A stretch of DNA of 11,920 nt from an archaeon. Its GTDB lineage: Archaea > Iainarchaeota > Iainarchaeia > Iainarchaeales > GCA-2688035. The position numbers and the translations under genes are program-made. Where the stretch lies: NCBI GenBank assembly GCA_030745815.1, contig JASLNX010000116.1, positions 1 through 11,920 of the forward strand, given 5' to 3'. The first letter of the stretch is position 1. Every line of letters begins with the position of its first letter. Below are positions 4,690-11,586 of the stretch, piece by piece. Under the pieces are notes generated by a model, which was not told the origin of the DNA, made no database searches, and saw nothing but the letters and a program-made list of their open reading frames with translations.

Positions 4690-7674
4690 TCAAGCTTTCT
4701 TTTCCTTGAATACTTTTTCTCTGAGTTTTAATCCAATAACACTGCTTTTTTGTTTGTTAACTGCAACTCCAATTATTTGATCTGCTTCTCTTATGAGTGG
4801 GTCGTTGTGGGTTATTGCAATAAACTGGCTTTTTTTGCTAATTTGTTTTATTATTTTTACCATTTTTACACTGTTTTCCTTGTCAAGTGCAGCGTCTGCT
4901 TCGTCAAACACGTAAAACGGAGCTGGCTCGTATAATTGGATTGCAAAGAGGAATGCAAGAGCGGTCAGGGTTTTTTCGCCACCTGACATACCGTCAATGT
5001 TTTGCAGTGAATTTCCTTTGTGTTTTGCTTCAATTATTAGACCTGACTCTAGTGGAGCCTCTGGGTTTGAAAGGCTTAGTAGGCCTTCTCCTGAGAACAG
5101 GTCAAGGAATGTGTTGCTAAAGTACCTGTTTAGTGACTCAAAACAGGTCATGAAAACTGTTGTTCTCTTTACCTCTATTTTATCAATCATTCCAAGAACT
5201 GCAACTCTTTCCTCTTCAAGTTTTTCAACCCTTACTCGCACCTCTCTTACTTCACTTGCAAGCTCGTTAAAGGACTCAATTGCCTTCATGTTTATTGCCC
5301 CGAGCGATGAAACCTTTTTCTCGGTTGCAGAAAGTTTGGTTCGCAAATCAGATTCGTTAAACTCACTAAATCTTTTAACTTCTTTGAAATTTTCAAACTC
5401 TTCTTTTAAATCATCAATTCTTACTCCTAGTCCGCTATTGTCAATGTTTATTTGGTTTTCTTGTTGTTCCAGGGCTTTTGACTTGTGGTGCATTATTGTA
5501 ATTTTTTCTCCAATTTCTTCGGCTCGTTCTTCAAGCTTTTCCTTTTTCTTAATTTTATCTTGATTTTCTTGCTCTGCTTTGTCAACTCCTTTTGCTAGCT
5601 CTTCTACACTTTTTTGCATTTCACCAAGCTTTTCTTTTCCTTTTTCAATTTCACCCTTTAAGGATAAACTTTCGCTTTCAAGTCCCTCTGTTTCATTTTG
5701 TATTAGCTTACTTTCCTTTTCAAGTCGTGAATCTAGAGCCTCGTTAATTTGTTCAAGTCTTTGTTCAATCAGCTTTTTTCTCGTGAGTGAGTTCCCCATT
5801 CGTGCGTTTAGCTTGCTTAGTTCCTCAAGTTGCATTCCTGCAACAATGTTTCCTCTTTTGGTTTCAAGCTGTGCCTTTTTTGAGGAAAGAGAGTTTGCTT
5901 GCTCCCTTGCTTTTGCTGCTTCGGTTTCAATTGCTGAGATGCTTTTGTCATGCATTTGCGCTTTAAGAGATTTAATCCTTTCAATAAGCTCTTTGTTTCT
6001 TTCCATTTCACTTTCCAATGGCCTTAATTCCATTTGCAGTTCTTTTTCCTTGAATACAAGAGTTTCCAGGCCCTTTATTCTTTCTTTGAACTCTTTTTCG
6101 TCTGTTAACAGCCCGGCAATTTCGCTTGACTCTTCTTTTATTTTAGCTCTTGTTTTTGAAAGAATCTTTGATTTCTTTTCGGCGCTGAGTTCTGTGTCAC
6201 AAACCGGGCACTCTGCAAGCTGCTTGTCAAGTAACGCGGCTTTTTCTTCAAGTGAATTAATCAATGCCTGCTTTCTTTTGCTTTCAGTAATTTTTTCCTC
6301 AAGTTGCCCCCGGCTCTTTTCAAGGGTTTCTGCTGGATTCTTTTCCTTGGTGTAAACTGCTTTAAGGTGCAGTTGCTTTTTCTCAAGTTCAATAATTACG
6401 CTTTCAACTTTTTCTTTTTCTAAAATTAGTTCCTGAAGCTTTTCGGCTTCAACTTCTTTTCGTTGCTTTAATTTTTCAGCATTTCCTTGCTTTGAAATTT
6501 CTTCTCTTTTAAGCAGGTCAATTTTTTGCCCAAGCTGTTTTATTTCAGTCTCAAGCTTTGTAAGTGCTTCTTGTCTTCCTGCTTGAATTTTTTCAATTTC
6601 TTTCTTTCGTTCTTGTAAAGGGGCAAGTTCTTTGCTAATCTTTTTTCCCTCGGCTGAAATTTCTGCTTTTTCATCAGCAAGCCTTTTTCTTTCTAAAACA
6701 AGATTTCTTTCTTTTTCTTTTAGCTCGCCAGTTCTTGTTTCATTTCTTGAGATTATTTCACTTTTTCTTTCAAGTCTTTCCTCTAGCACTCTGATTTCTG
6801 AACGTTTTTCCTCAAGTTTTGATCCAAGCGTGCTGAAAATCTTTTCGTTTGCTGCAAGAATCGCTTGGTTTAGTTCTCTTGCCTTTTCTCTTTCTAATTT
6901 GGCCCGCTGGGTGCTTTCAGAAAGTCTCGTACGTAATTGTTCAAGCTTTTCAGAGAACTCCTTTGTTTTCTTTGCATTTTCGTTCAGTCTTTTTTTTATT
7001 TTTTCGATTTCGGAGAACAAAAGGGTTGCTTTCAGTTTCTTTTTTTCTTTTTCCAGGGATTCAAATTGCAGTGCGTGCTCTCGTTCTTTTTCAAGATCTT
7101 GTAGATAATTTTCACGCTCTTGCAACACGATGTTGGTATCACGAATTTTGTTTTCAACTTTTTCTAGATTATTTAAAGCCTCTGCTTTTTTTTCATCAAA
7201 CTCTTGAAGTCCTGCTAGTTCGTCAACAATTTGCCTTCTTTCTTCGGGGGACATTTCTACAATCCTTGTTACGTCTCCTTGCATTACAATGTTGTGGCTG
7301 TCAGGTCTTATTCCAATTTCAGCGAGAAGTGAGGACATTTCGTTTCGTGTGATTCTGTTCCCGTCAAGCCGGTAAACACACTTGCCTTGTTTGTCAATCA
7401 TGCGGCTTATTTCATACTTTTTGCCATCGTGCTTTAGGTGCAGGTCAACTTTTGCATAGTTTTCTGACGCGCCCTTGTTAACCAGGTCTGTTAGGCGAGA
7501 CGCCCTCATTGTTTTTAGGGATGTAGCGCAAATGGAAAAAAGCAGCGCGTCCAAAATATTACTTTTTCCACTTCCGTTGCTTCCTGCAATTACTGTAAAG
7601 CCGTCGGCTATTGGCACTTCTGCCTTTTTAAACGACTTGAAGTTTTTCAAAATAAGCTTTTGGATTTTAACCAT
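4690..7674 (-). CDS. SMC-family ATPase with a Rad50-type zinc-hook motif in place of the hinge
   Basis: This is a chromosome-organising or repair ATPase of the SMC/Rad50 superfamily, 994 residues from ATG 7674. The head is SMC-like. The N-terminal part has NFKSF (11-15), Walker A GSNGSGKS (31-38), the Q-loop at Gln132 and MSPEERRQIVDELAG (141-155). The C-terminal part has signature SGGEK (897-901), Walker B FYVFDE (920-925), D-loop DAALD (927-931) and the switch His956 in AITH. Rad50 would have SGGER and a DEPT-type Walker B. Residues 160 to about 820 are coiled coil. At the exact middle sits CPVC (Cys489/Cys492, codons 6199-6210), as in the Rad50 zinc hook, and no globular hinge is present, so the protein is some 170 residues shorter than usual SMC. 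Upstream GTG 7683 is in frame, but GTGATT there reads as a Shine-Dalgarno for ATG 7674. No scpA or mre11 lies beside it. Confidence 0.9.
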   Translation of the reverse strand: MVKIQKLILKNFKSFKKAEVPIADGFTVIAGSNGSGKSNILDALLFSICATSLKTMRASRLTDLVNKGASENYAKVDLHLKHDGKKYEISRMIDKQGKCVYRLDGNRITRNEMSSLLAEIGIRPDSHNIVMQGDVTRIVEMSPEERRQIVDELAGLQEFDEKKAEALNNLEKVENKIRDTNIVLQERENYLQDLEKEREHALQFESLEKEKKKLKATLLFSEIEKIKKRLNENAKKTKEFSEKLEQLRTRLSESTQRAKLEREKARELNQAILAANEKIFSTLGSKLEEKRSEIRVLEERLERKSEIISRNETRTGELKEKERNLVLERKRLADEKAEISAEGKKISKELAPLQERKKEIEKIQAGRQEALTKLETEIKQLGQKIDLLKREEISKQGNAEKLKQRKEVEAEKLQELILEKEKVESVIIELEKKQLHLKAVYTKEKNPAETLEKSRGQLEEKITESKRKQALINSLEEKAALLDKQLAECPVCDTELSAEKKSKILSKTRAKIKEESSEIAGLLTDEKEFKERIKGLETLVFKEKELQMELRPLESEMERNKELIERIKSLKAQMHDKSISAIETEAAKAREQANSLSSKKAQLETKRGNIVAGMQLEELSKLNARMGNSLTRKKLIEQRLEQINEALDSRLEKESKLIQNETEGLESESLSLKGEIEKGKEKLGEMQKSVEELAKGVDKAEQENQDKIKKKEKLEERAEEIGEKITIMHHKSKALEQQENQINIDNSGLGVRIDDLKEEFENFKEVKRFSEFNESDLRTKLSATEKKVSSLGAINMKAIESFNELASEVREVRVRVEKLEEERVAVLGMIDKIEVKRTTVFMTCFESLNRYFSNTFLDLFSGEGLLSLSNPEAPLESGLIIEAKHKGNSLQNIDGMSGGEKTLTALAFLFAIQLYEPAPFYVFDEADAALDKENSVKMVKIIKQISKKSQFIAITHNDPLIREADQIIGVAVNKQKSSVIGLKLREKVFKEKKA

Positions 7675-7724
7675 CTTAATCACTGCAAAAAGACAAAAAA
7701 TTCTTTAATAATTAGGGGGAAAGG

Positions 7725-7736
7725 CATTTAAAAAAC
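7725..7736 (-). promoter_or_regulatory. Possible TATA promoter for the SMC-family gene
   Basis: On the minus strand the sequence reads GTTTTTTAAATG, a TATA-like box centred near 7730. Its expected start near 7704 leaves a leader of about 30 nt carrying the GTGATT ribosome-binding element. The box touches the last codons of the upstream membrane-protein gene. Readthrough from that gene (63 nt upstream on the same strand) is the alternative source of transcription. Confidence 0.35.
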
Positions 7737-7737
7737 T

Positions 7738-8544
7738 TCAGACTGTCTTTGCAATATCCTTTTTAATAAAATAGAACGCCATTGCAAGGTTGCTGAAAGA
7801 AACGCCGATTGTCCAAAATATCACAAAAACAAGGGTTCCAAGGTCTTCGTTGATTTCAGTAAGGGTAAGGTCAACAAAATCACCTATTGCAATTATAATA
7901 CTGTAGATTATTGTAGTTAGTATAAGAAAGCCCAGAACCTGCCAGAATCTTTTGTTGGTAAAAGCCCAGCTTTTGGAGAGGGCTTCTTTTGCTTTAATGT
8001 TTTCAACAGCCATTGCCTGAACTGAGAAAGTAAGTTTTACAAAAATATAGGCTAGTAGTATAAACAGTAATATTACTACTAGAAGTATCTGTGGAATTAT
8101 TGTTGAGGCTGCGAGCAGTAGCCAGCTTATTCCAATAACAAACAGAATAACAATAAACAAAAATCCAGCTAGGGCAAGAATGCTATTTTTGTTTTCAAAC
8201 ACTGCCTTTATTGAACCTGAAAGCGAGGCCTTGTCTGCTTCAATGCTGTTTGCATATTTTGCGTAAATAAATCCAACGGCAATGGAAATTATTGAGGATG
8301 CTAGTACCATTACTGCAACTGCGGCCAGTTCAATTGGGTACATTGCAAGAAGATGAATTGGAAAGGCCAAAAGCGTTGATTCTGGAACCCTTTCAAGGAA
8401 CAGTATGTCAACTAATAAATTAAAAAGTGGCTCTTGCAAAACAAAGAGCAGGCCAAAGGTTACTGCTGGCAGAATTAATGCAGGTAAGAGAAGAAGCGGG
8501 TTCTTCACAATTGTTTTAAATGCCTTAATTATTGCTCCAATCAA
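7738..8544 (-). CDS. Six-helix integral membrane protein of unknown function
   Basis: The protein has 268 residues with hydrophobic segments at about 15-37, 70-93, 120-145, 148-172, 200-222 and 236-260. Between helices 4 and 5 lies AVENIKAKEALSKSWAFTNK followed by RFWQVLG. This resembles the A-x-x-x-S-W...W pattern of archaeal and bacterial DUF-type membrane proteins related to the membrane domain of some glycerophosphodiester phosphodiesterases (family assignment is tentative). No catalytic residues are visible. The start is a TTG at 8544: no in-frame ATG is near, and AAGAGATGAT just upstream is a fair Shine-Dalgarno sequence about 4 nt away. It precedes the SMC-family gene on the same strand, but I see no functional link. 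A TATA-like stretch lies at 8581-8590. Confidence 0.75.
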   Translation of the reverse strand: MIGAIIKAFKTIVKNPLLLLPALILPAVTFGLLFVLQEPLFNLLVDILFLERVPESTLLAFPIHLLAMYPIELAAVAVMVLASSIISIAVGFIYAKYANSIEADKASLSGSIKAVFENKNSILALAGFLFIVILFVIGISWLLLAASTIIPQILLVVILLFILLAYIFVKLTFSVQAMAVENIKAKEALSKSWAFTNKRFWQVLGFLILTTIIYSIIIAIGDFVDLTLTEINEDLGTLVFVIFWTIGVSFSNLAMAFYFIKKDIAKTV

Positions 8545-8632
8545 TCAAATCATCTCTTTGTTTATACTAGGATTTTGTTGTTTTTATAATTATTGTTTGC
8601 GTTCAACTCTCAAAAATAGGCCTCTGGAATAG

Positions 8633-8640
8633 CTTTAAAT
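8633..8640 (+). promoter_or_regulatory. TATA box of the L44e gene in the divergent spacer
   Basis: CTTTAAAT lies about 70 nt before the L44e start in the 162-nt spacer that separates it from the divergent membrane-protein gene. A start near 8662 would give a leader of about 45 nt carrying AAGGTG (8693-8698), a Shine-Dalgarno sequence 8 nt before ATG 8707. On the other strand of the same spacer, ATTATAAAAA (8581-8590) and GTATAAAC (about 8559-8567) are candidates for the membrane-protein promoter. Confidence 0.45.
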
Positions 8641-8706
8641 TCTTTGCCTTTCACAATTTACTCAACAGGAATTACTTTAATTTCTCGTTTTTAAGGTGTT
8701 TTTCTT

Positions 8707-8994
8707 ATGAATCTCCCGAAGAGTATAAAGGACTATTGCAATAAATGCAACAAGCACACTGAGCACAAGCTCAAGCTGTTTAAGGCAGGTTCACCCAGGG
8801 CCCTTGCCCAGGGGAACAGGAAAAACAAGGTAAAGAAAAAGGGGTATAAGGGAAAATACCAGTTTCCTGCAACAATTAAAAAGCAGAACAAAAGAGGCTG
8901 CTTTCTTGCCGAGTGCTCAGTTTGCCAGGCAAAACACTACTTTGTCATTCCAAAGAGAATGAAGAAAATTGAGCTAGTTGCAAAAGCTGCTTAA
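8707..8994 (+). CDS. rpl44e: Ribosomal protein L44e (eL42), zinc-ribbon
   Basis: This is a large-subunit protein of archaeal and eukaryotic ribosomes that lies near the E site. It has 95 residues, normal for the family. The N-terminus MNLPKSIKDYCNKCNKHTEH matches the family pattern of a first Cys pair followed by HTEH. Zinc ligands are visible as Cys11/Cys14 and Cys70/Cys73. Between them is a very basic region containing KGYKGKYQFP, equivalent to the KGYGG block. In many archaea rps27e follows directly; here it does not, and the next gene has its own promoter, so L44e appears to be transcribed alone. Confidence 0.95.
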   Translation: MNLPKSIKDYCNKCNKHTEHKLKLFKAGSPRALAQGNRKNKVKKKGYKGKYQFPATIKKQNKRGCFLAECSVCQAKHYFVIPKRMKKIELVAKAA

Positions 8995-9020
8995 TTGCCC
9001 AACCCCCTAATTAACAATTC

Positions 9021-9028
9021 TATTTAAA
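9021..9028 (+). promoter_or_regulatory. TATA box giving a leaderless transcript of the winged-helix gene
   Basis: TATTTAAA is centred 26-28 nt before ATG 9054, so the expected transcription start falls at or within a few bases of the start codon. No Shine-Dalgarno sequence precedes the ATG (the preceding bases are TTTATTT). Together these suggest leaderless translation, common in many archaea. Confidence 0.55.
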
Positions 9029-9053
9029 ATACCTTTTTGTTAACTATTTATTT

Positions 9054-9881
9054 ATGACTCAGAAGAACAACATTCTCCTGATTGTAAAACAGAGTCCTGG
9101 AATTGACTACAACTCTTTGCTAAACAAAGTTTCAAGCAGTTATGGAAACGTTAACAGTGCCCGTGCGGCCTTAAGCCGTGCCCTCAAAGACCTTAGCGCG
9201 GTTGGAATGCTAAAAAGGCAGGGAAACAATTTTTTTGTAACTGAAAAAGGGGCCGCTGAAATTAATTCTGAAATGAAAAGCAAGCTCCTTATAAAACTTA
9301 ATCAGAGTATGAAGGGCAAAAGCCCGGTTAACGAAATAAATTCAATTGTTGAAATGCTCTCAACCCTTATTGAAAGAAGTAAGCAAGACCGAGACCTATT
9401 AAAGGCAGCAAAAGGCAGTACTGAATTTTACATAAGCGATCTCTCAGAACTCAAGAGCGACATTGACAAAAAAATCCATTCCCTTAACTATCTTAATGGG
9501 GTGCTCTTGCAACGCATTTCTTCACTCCAAGAACTTAACTTCAATGACCGCAGTCAATTCAAACTTAATCCGGAATCCAAAAAAATCCTTTTCTCAGTAA
9601 TTGACAAAAGTTCAGCCGCCGAATTGGTAGTTGAACTGAGAAACCCGACTCTTTTGGAAAAGGTTGCAAAGAGCTTTAACGCAAAAGCCCACGAAAATTC
9701 AGTTACTCTTGAAAAGACAAACTTCAAAAAGCTCCTTTCGCTCCTTGAGAAAACCCCGCAGTTTGCAAGAAACCCTGTAACAATTTATTTACCCTCATTA
9801 AAGATTCAAATTGACCACCCTTACTTTTATCTAACAGGGCCATTTAAGAAACTGAACAAACTTGCCCCAGAACAGCCTTAA
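9054..9881 (+). CDS. Winged-helix DNA-binding protein of unknown function
   Basis: The protein has 275 residues. Residues 1-70 look like a winged helix-turn-helix: helices around 5-12, 19-27 and 34-49, then the wing GMLKRQGNNFFVTEKG at 51-66, whose last part (VTEKG) is typical of archaeal wHTH regulators. Residues 75-165 are helical and charged. Residues 170-275 contain alternating strands and helices with YLPSLKIQIDHPYFYL near the end; I do not recognise this domain. A local transcription regulator is the simplest reading, with the C-terminal part sensing or dimerising (inference). It stands alone, with its own leaderless promoter and a tRNA gene 35 nt downstream, so its target is not shown by context. 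Asn codons are mostly AAC, as in the surrounding resident genes. Confidence 0.72.
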   Translation: MTQKNNILLIVKQSPGIDYNSLLNKVSSSYGNVNSARAALSRALKDLSAVGMLKRQGNNFFVTEKGAAEINSEMKSKLLIKLNQSMKGKSPVNEINSIVEMLSTLIERSKQDRDLLKAAKGSTEFYISDLSELKSDIDKKIHSLNYLNGVLLQRISSLQELNFNDRSQFKLNPESKKILFSVIDKSSAAELVVELRNPTLLEKVAKSFNAKAHENSVTLEKTNFKKLLSLLEKTPQFARNPVTIYLPSLKIQIDHPYFYLTGPFKKLNKLAPEQP

Positions 9882-9883
9882 GA

Positions 9884-9891
9884 CTTTAAAA
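9884..9891 (+). promoter_or_regulatory. TATA box of tRNA-Gly
   Basis: CTTTAAAA lies 26-33 nt before the first base of the tRNA and begins 2 nt after the stop codon of the winged-helix gene. The spacing is right for an archaeal tRNA promoter with little or no 5' leader. Confidence 0.55.
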
Positions 9892-9916
9892 GAGTTGTTT
9901 TACCAAATTAACTTAC

Positions 9917-9988
9917 GCGGCTATAGTCTAGTGGTTAGGATCGGAGCTTCCCAAGCTTCTGACCCGGGTTCAAATCCCGGTAGCCGCA
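9917..9988 (+). tRNA. tRNA-Gly (anticodon CCC)
   Basis: A complete cloverleaf can be drawn. The acceptor stem pairs GCGGCTA (9917-9923) with TAGCCGC (9981-9987), with A73 at 9988. The D arm is GTCTAGTGGTTAGGAT. The anticodon stem is GGAGC/GCTTC around the loop TTCCCAA, with anticodon CCC at 9950-9952, reading GGG. The T arm is CCGGG-TTCAAAT-CCCGG. There is no intron, and the 3' CCA is not encoded, as the next bases are TTG. It is transcribed away from the winged-helix gene and towards the 3' end of the convergent exported-protein gene. Confidence 0.97.
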
Positions 9989-9997
9989 TTGAACCAA

Positions 9998-10039
9998 CCG
10001 AAGCGCTCGCACTATGCTCGCTTTCGGCTCGTTCACGAG
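9998..10039. repeat. Hairpin cluster with three GCTCG motifs at 11-nt spacing
   Basis: CCGAAGCG (9998-10005) pairs with CGCTTTCGG (10019-10027) with one bulge, and CTCG (10028-10031) pairs with CGAG (10036-10039) around TTCA. In addition, GCTCG occurs at 10005, 10016 and 10027, exactly 11 nt apart. It lies between the tRNA 3' end and the stop codon of the convergent gene, so it may act as a bidirectional terminator or processing element, or belong to a repeat family of this genome. No T run follows on either strand. Confidence 0.5.
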
Positions 10040-10051
10040 AATTGTTAAAGC

Positions 10052-10531
10052 CTATATTCCAATTAGGCCGGCAAAGAATGCAAAAATGCTTTGAAGAAAT
10101 CCAAGAATTCCAAACTTTGCTGCGCTTGCAAAGCCCACGCCACGATAAGTTATTTTGCCATTGATTAATGCAGTAATCGCCGCGTCCAACGGGTCGTCGT
10201 TGGCAAGAATATCACGAATTGTTTCCTCTGAAACAAAAACATGAAGTGTCTCGTTTTCAAAACCGTTGTACTTTATTGCCTGCACTTTTGTGTCCTTTGT
10301 TTTAATTCCAACTGTTTCATTGCTGCCATCGCCCATCGCAATAAAAACGTTAATTGTTTCGTTTCCAAAAAGTTGCTTTACTGGTTCAGGAATGCTCATT
10401 GTATTAAGAATAAAGTTTACTTCGCTTTTTCGCTCTGAAAGCTGTGAAGCAATCTCTTTAACCTCAATCTTTTCAGCAATTGCTCCCGAAACCAAAATGA
10501 CCAGGAATAAAAAAATCAAAAGTCTTTTCAT
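10052..10531 (-). CDS. Small exported protein, possibly SCP2-like
   Basis: The protein has 159 residues. Residues 1-19 are a clear signal peptide (MKRLLIFLFLVILVSGAIA, cleavage likely before Glu20). The body, about 50-145, ends in DPLDAAITALINGKITYRGV followed by a hydrophobic stretch. This resembles the C-terminal half of SCP2-type lipid-binding domains, where L-x-G-K-I is followed by G and a short helix; I call this tentative. Residues 139-159 are hydrophobic enough to contact or span the membrane. Three N-E-T sequons (Asn57, Asn71, Asn93) could be glycosylated outside the cell. It starts 23 nt after the substrate-binding-protein gene on the same strand, but a TTTTTTAAG box at the right distance and the absence of a Shine-Dalgarno suggest it can be transcribed alone as a leaderless message. 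Confidence 0.72.
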   Translation of the reverse strand: MKRLLIFLFLVILVSGAIAEKIEVKEIASQLSERKSEVNFILNTMSIPEPVKQLFGNETINVFIAMGDGSNETVGIKTKDTKVQAIKYNGFENETLHVFVSEETIRDILANDDPLDAAITALINGKITYRGVGFASAAKFGILGFLQSIFAFFAGLIGI

Positions 10532-10554
10532 AATCTAAACATATGTTTTAGAAC

Positions 10555-11517
10555 TTAAAAAAGCTTACTCTTTATGCCAATTGGCCTAGTAGTTGTTAAT
10601 TTACTGCTTATTGCCCACCTTGCTTCATCTTCTAGTGTTAATAACAGTGATTGCTTCAATGAAATATCAAAACTAAAATCATCCCAAAGAACAGCCATCT
10701 CCTCTTTATTTAATCCCAATCTCTCGGCAACAATTTCTTGGGATTCTTCTTTATTTTCCTTTATGAATTCAGTAGCTTTATCTATGGCTTTTAAAAATCT
10801 TTTAATAGCTTCTGGATTTTGTTCAGCAAAATCTTTCATAACCATAAAATTAAATGTCTCATCATAAACATCTGAACTTTGAAGATGTGCTGCATTATCC
10901 CCGAGTAATTTTTTTGCGTTATTAGCGTGTGGTTCCCAGATTACAATTGCATCAACTTCTTTATTATTCAAGGCTTCAGGCAAATTAGATGGAGAAATAT
11001 CGACAACTTCAACATCTGACTCTTCCATATTTCTAAATGTCAAAAAGGCAGCTAAAAAAAACTGGCCGGTTGTTCCTACAGGAGTTCCCACCCTTTTTCC
11101 TTTTAAATCTTGAGCCGAATTAATTCCGGAGTCTTTTCTGGCTATTACTTTAACATCTTCAACAGAAGATACAAAAGTAGCAAATATAAAAAAATCAGCC
11201 CTCTTAAAACTATTAAACATTATTGGTGTTGGAGCAACAGTACTAATGTCCACTCCCCCATCCAGCATATCATTAAAACTCGCTTTTCCAGATTCAAATT
11301 CTTCAATTAGAATTTCCAAATTCTGTTCTTTAAAAAACCCCTTATCCTCAGCTATCCATACTGCGGCGGTAAGGAGGCTTGTTTCTGCGCCAAGAGTCAA
11401 CCTCTCAACTTCTCCCTCAAACCAGGCTTCTTCTCCGGAATTAAAAAATATGAAATAAGCTCCAGCTAAGAGTAAGACAACAGCGGCGATTCCAACAACA
11501 GCTTCCATTTTTCTCAT
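10555..11517 (-). CDS. Membrane-anchored ABC-type substrate-binding protein (NMT1/SsuA/TauA-like)
   Basis: This is the extracellular solute receptor of an ABC importer of the nitrate/sulfonate/taurine/thiamine-precursor class; the ligand cannot be read from sequence. It has 320 residues. Residues 5-25 are a hydrophobic anchor with no lipobox Cys. Then come AETSLLTAAVWIAEDKGFF (44-62, the usual N-lobe ligand region), LKGKRVGTPVGTTGQFFL (138-155, ligand-loop hallmark) and NKEVDAIVIWEPHA (185-198, hinge/ligand region), ending in a helical C-lobe. The start is ATG 11517, 6 nt after AGGAGAG. The permease and ATPase are not in the window. Codon use is unlike its neighbours: in the 3' half Asn is AAT in 10 of 11 cases, and Asp GAT and Leu TTA are common. 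Transfer from another lineage, perhaps bacterial, is likely. Confidence 0.88.
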   Translation of the reverse strand: MRKMEAVVGIAAVVLLLAGAYFIFFNSGEEAWFEGEVERLTLGAETSLLTAAVWIAEDKGFFKEQNLEILIEEFESGKASFNDMLDGGVDISTVAPTPIMFNSFKRADFFIFATFVSSVEDVKVIARKDSGINSAQDLKGKRVGTPVGTTGQFFLAAFLTFRNMEESDVEVVDISPSNLPEALNNKEVDAIVIWEPHANNAKKLLGDNAAHLQSSDVYDETFNFMVMKDFAEQNPEAIKRFLKAIDKATEFIKENKEESQEIVAERLGLNKEEMAVLWDDFSFDISLKQSLLLTLEDEARWAISSKLTTTRPIGIKSKLF

Positions 11518-11523
11518 TTTATG

Positions 11524-11530
11524 CTCTCCT
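11524..11530 (-). promoter_or_regulatory. Strong Shine-Dalgarno of the substrate-binding-protein gene
   Basis: On the minus strand AGGAGAG lies 6 nt before ATG 11517 and decides that start over the ATG three codons in. It is the classic purine-rich form, while the resident genes here use GGTG(A) elements. A TATA-like GCTTAAAAAG at 11551-11560 would start the message just upstream of it. Confidence 0.6.
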
Positions 11531-11586
11531 TTACTGACTATAATTCTTATCTTTTTAAGCTTTTGCAGGCCGGAAATTCCGCCGGT

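Noticed and set aside
5579..6355. A 258-codon open frame on the plus strand opposite the SMC coiled coil
   Set aside because: It is Ser/Leu/Phe-rich low complexity, as expected from reading the complement of Glu/Lys-rich coiled-coil codons. The same holds for the frames at 4997-5563, 6632-7108 and 6849-7352. None has a ribosome binding site or family motif.
4690..7674. Plain Rad50 annotation because of the CPVC motif
   Set aside because: The head signature, Walker B and the region after Walker A are those of SMC, not Rad50, and no Mre11 gene is beside it.
9960..9988. tRNA-Gly 3' end as an integration (att) site for an inserted element to the right
   Set aside because: No second copy of the tRNA 3' end and no integrase gene appear in the window; the genes to the right include resident-like codon use.
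9862..10164. Plus-strand open frame of 100 codons running through tRNA-Gly
   Set aside because: It overlaps the end of the winged-helix gene, the whole tRNA and the end of the exported-protein gene; its sequence is that of the tRNA read as codons.
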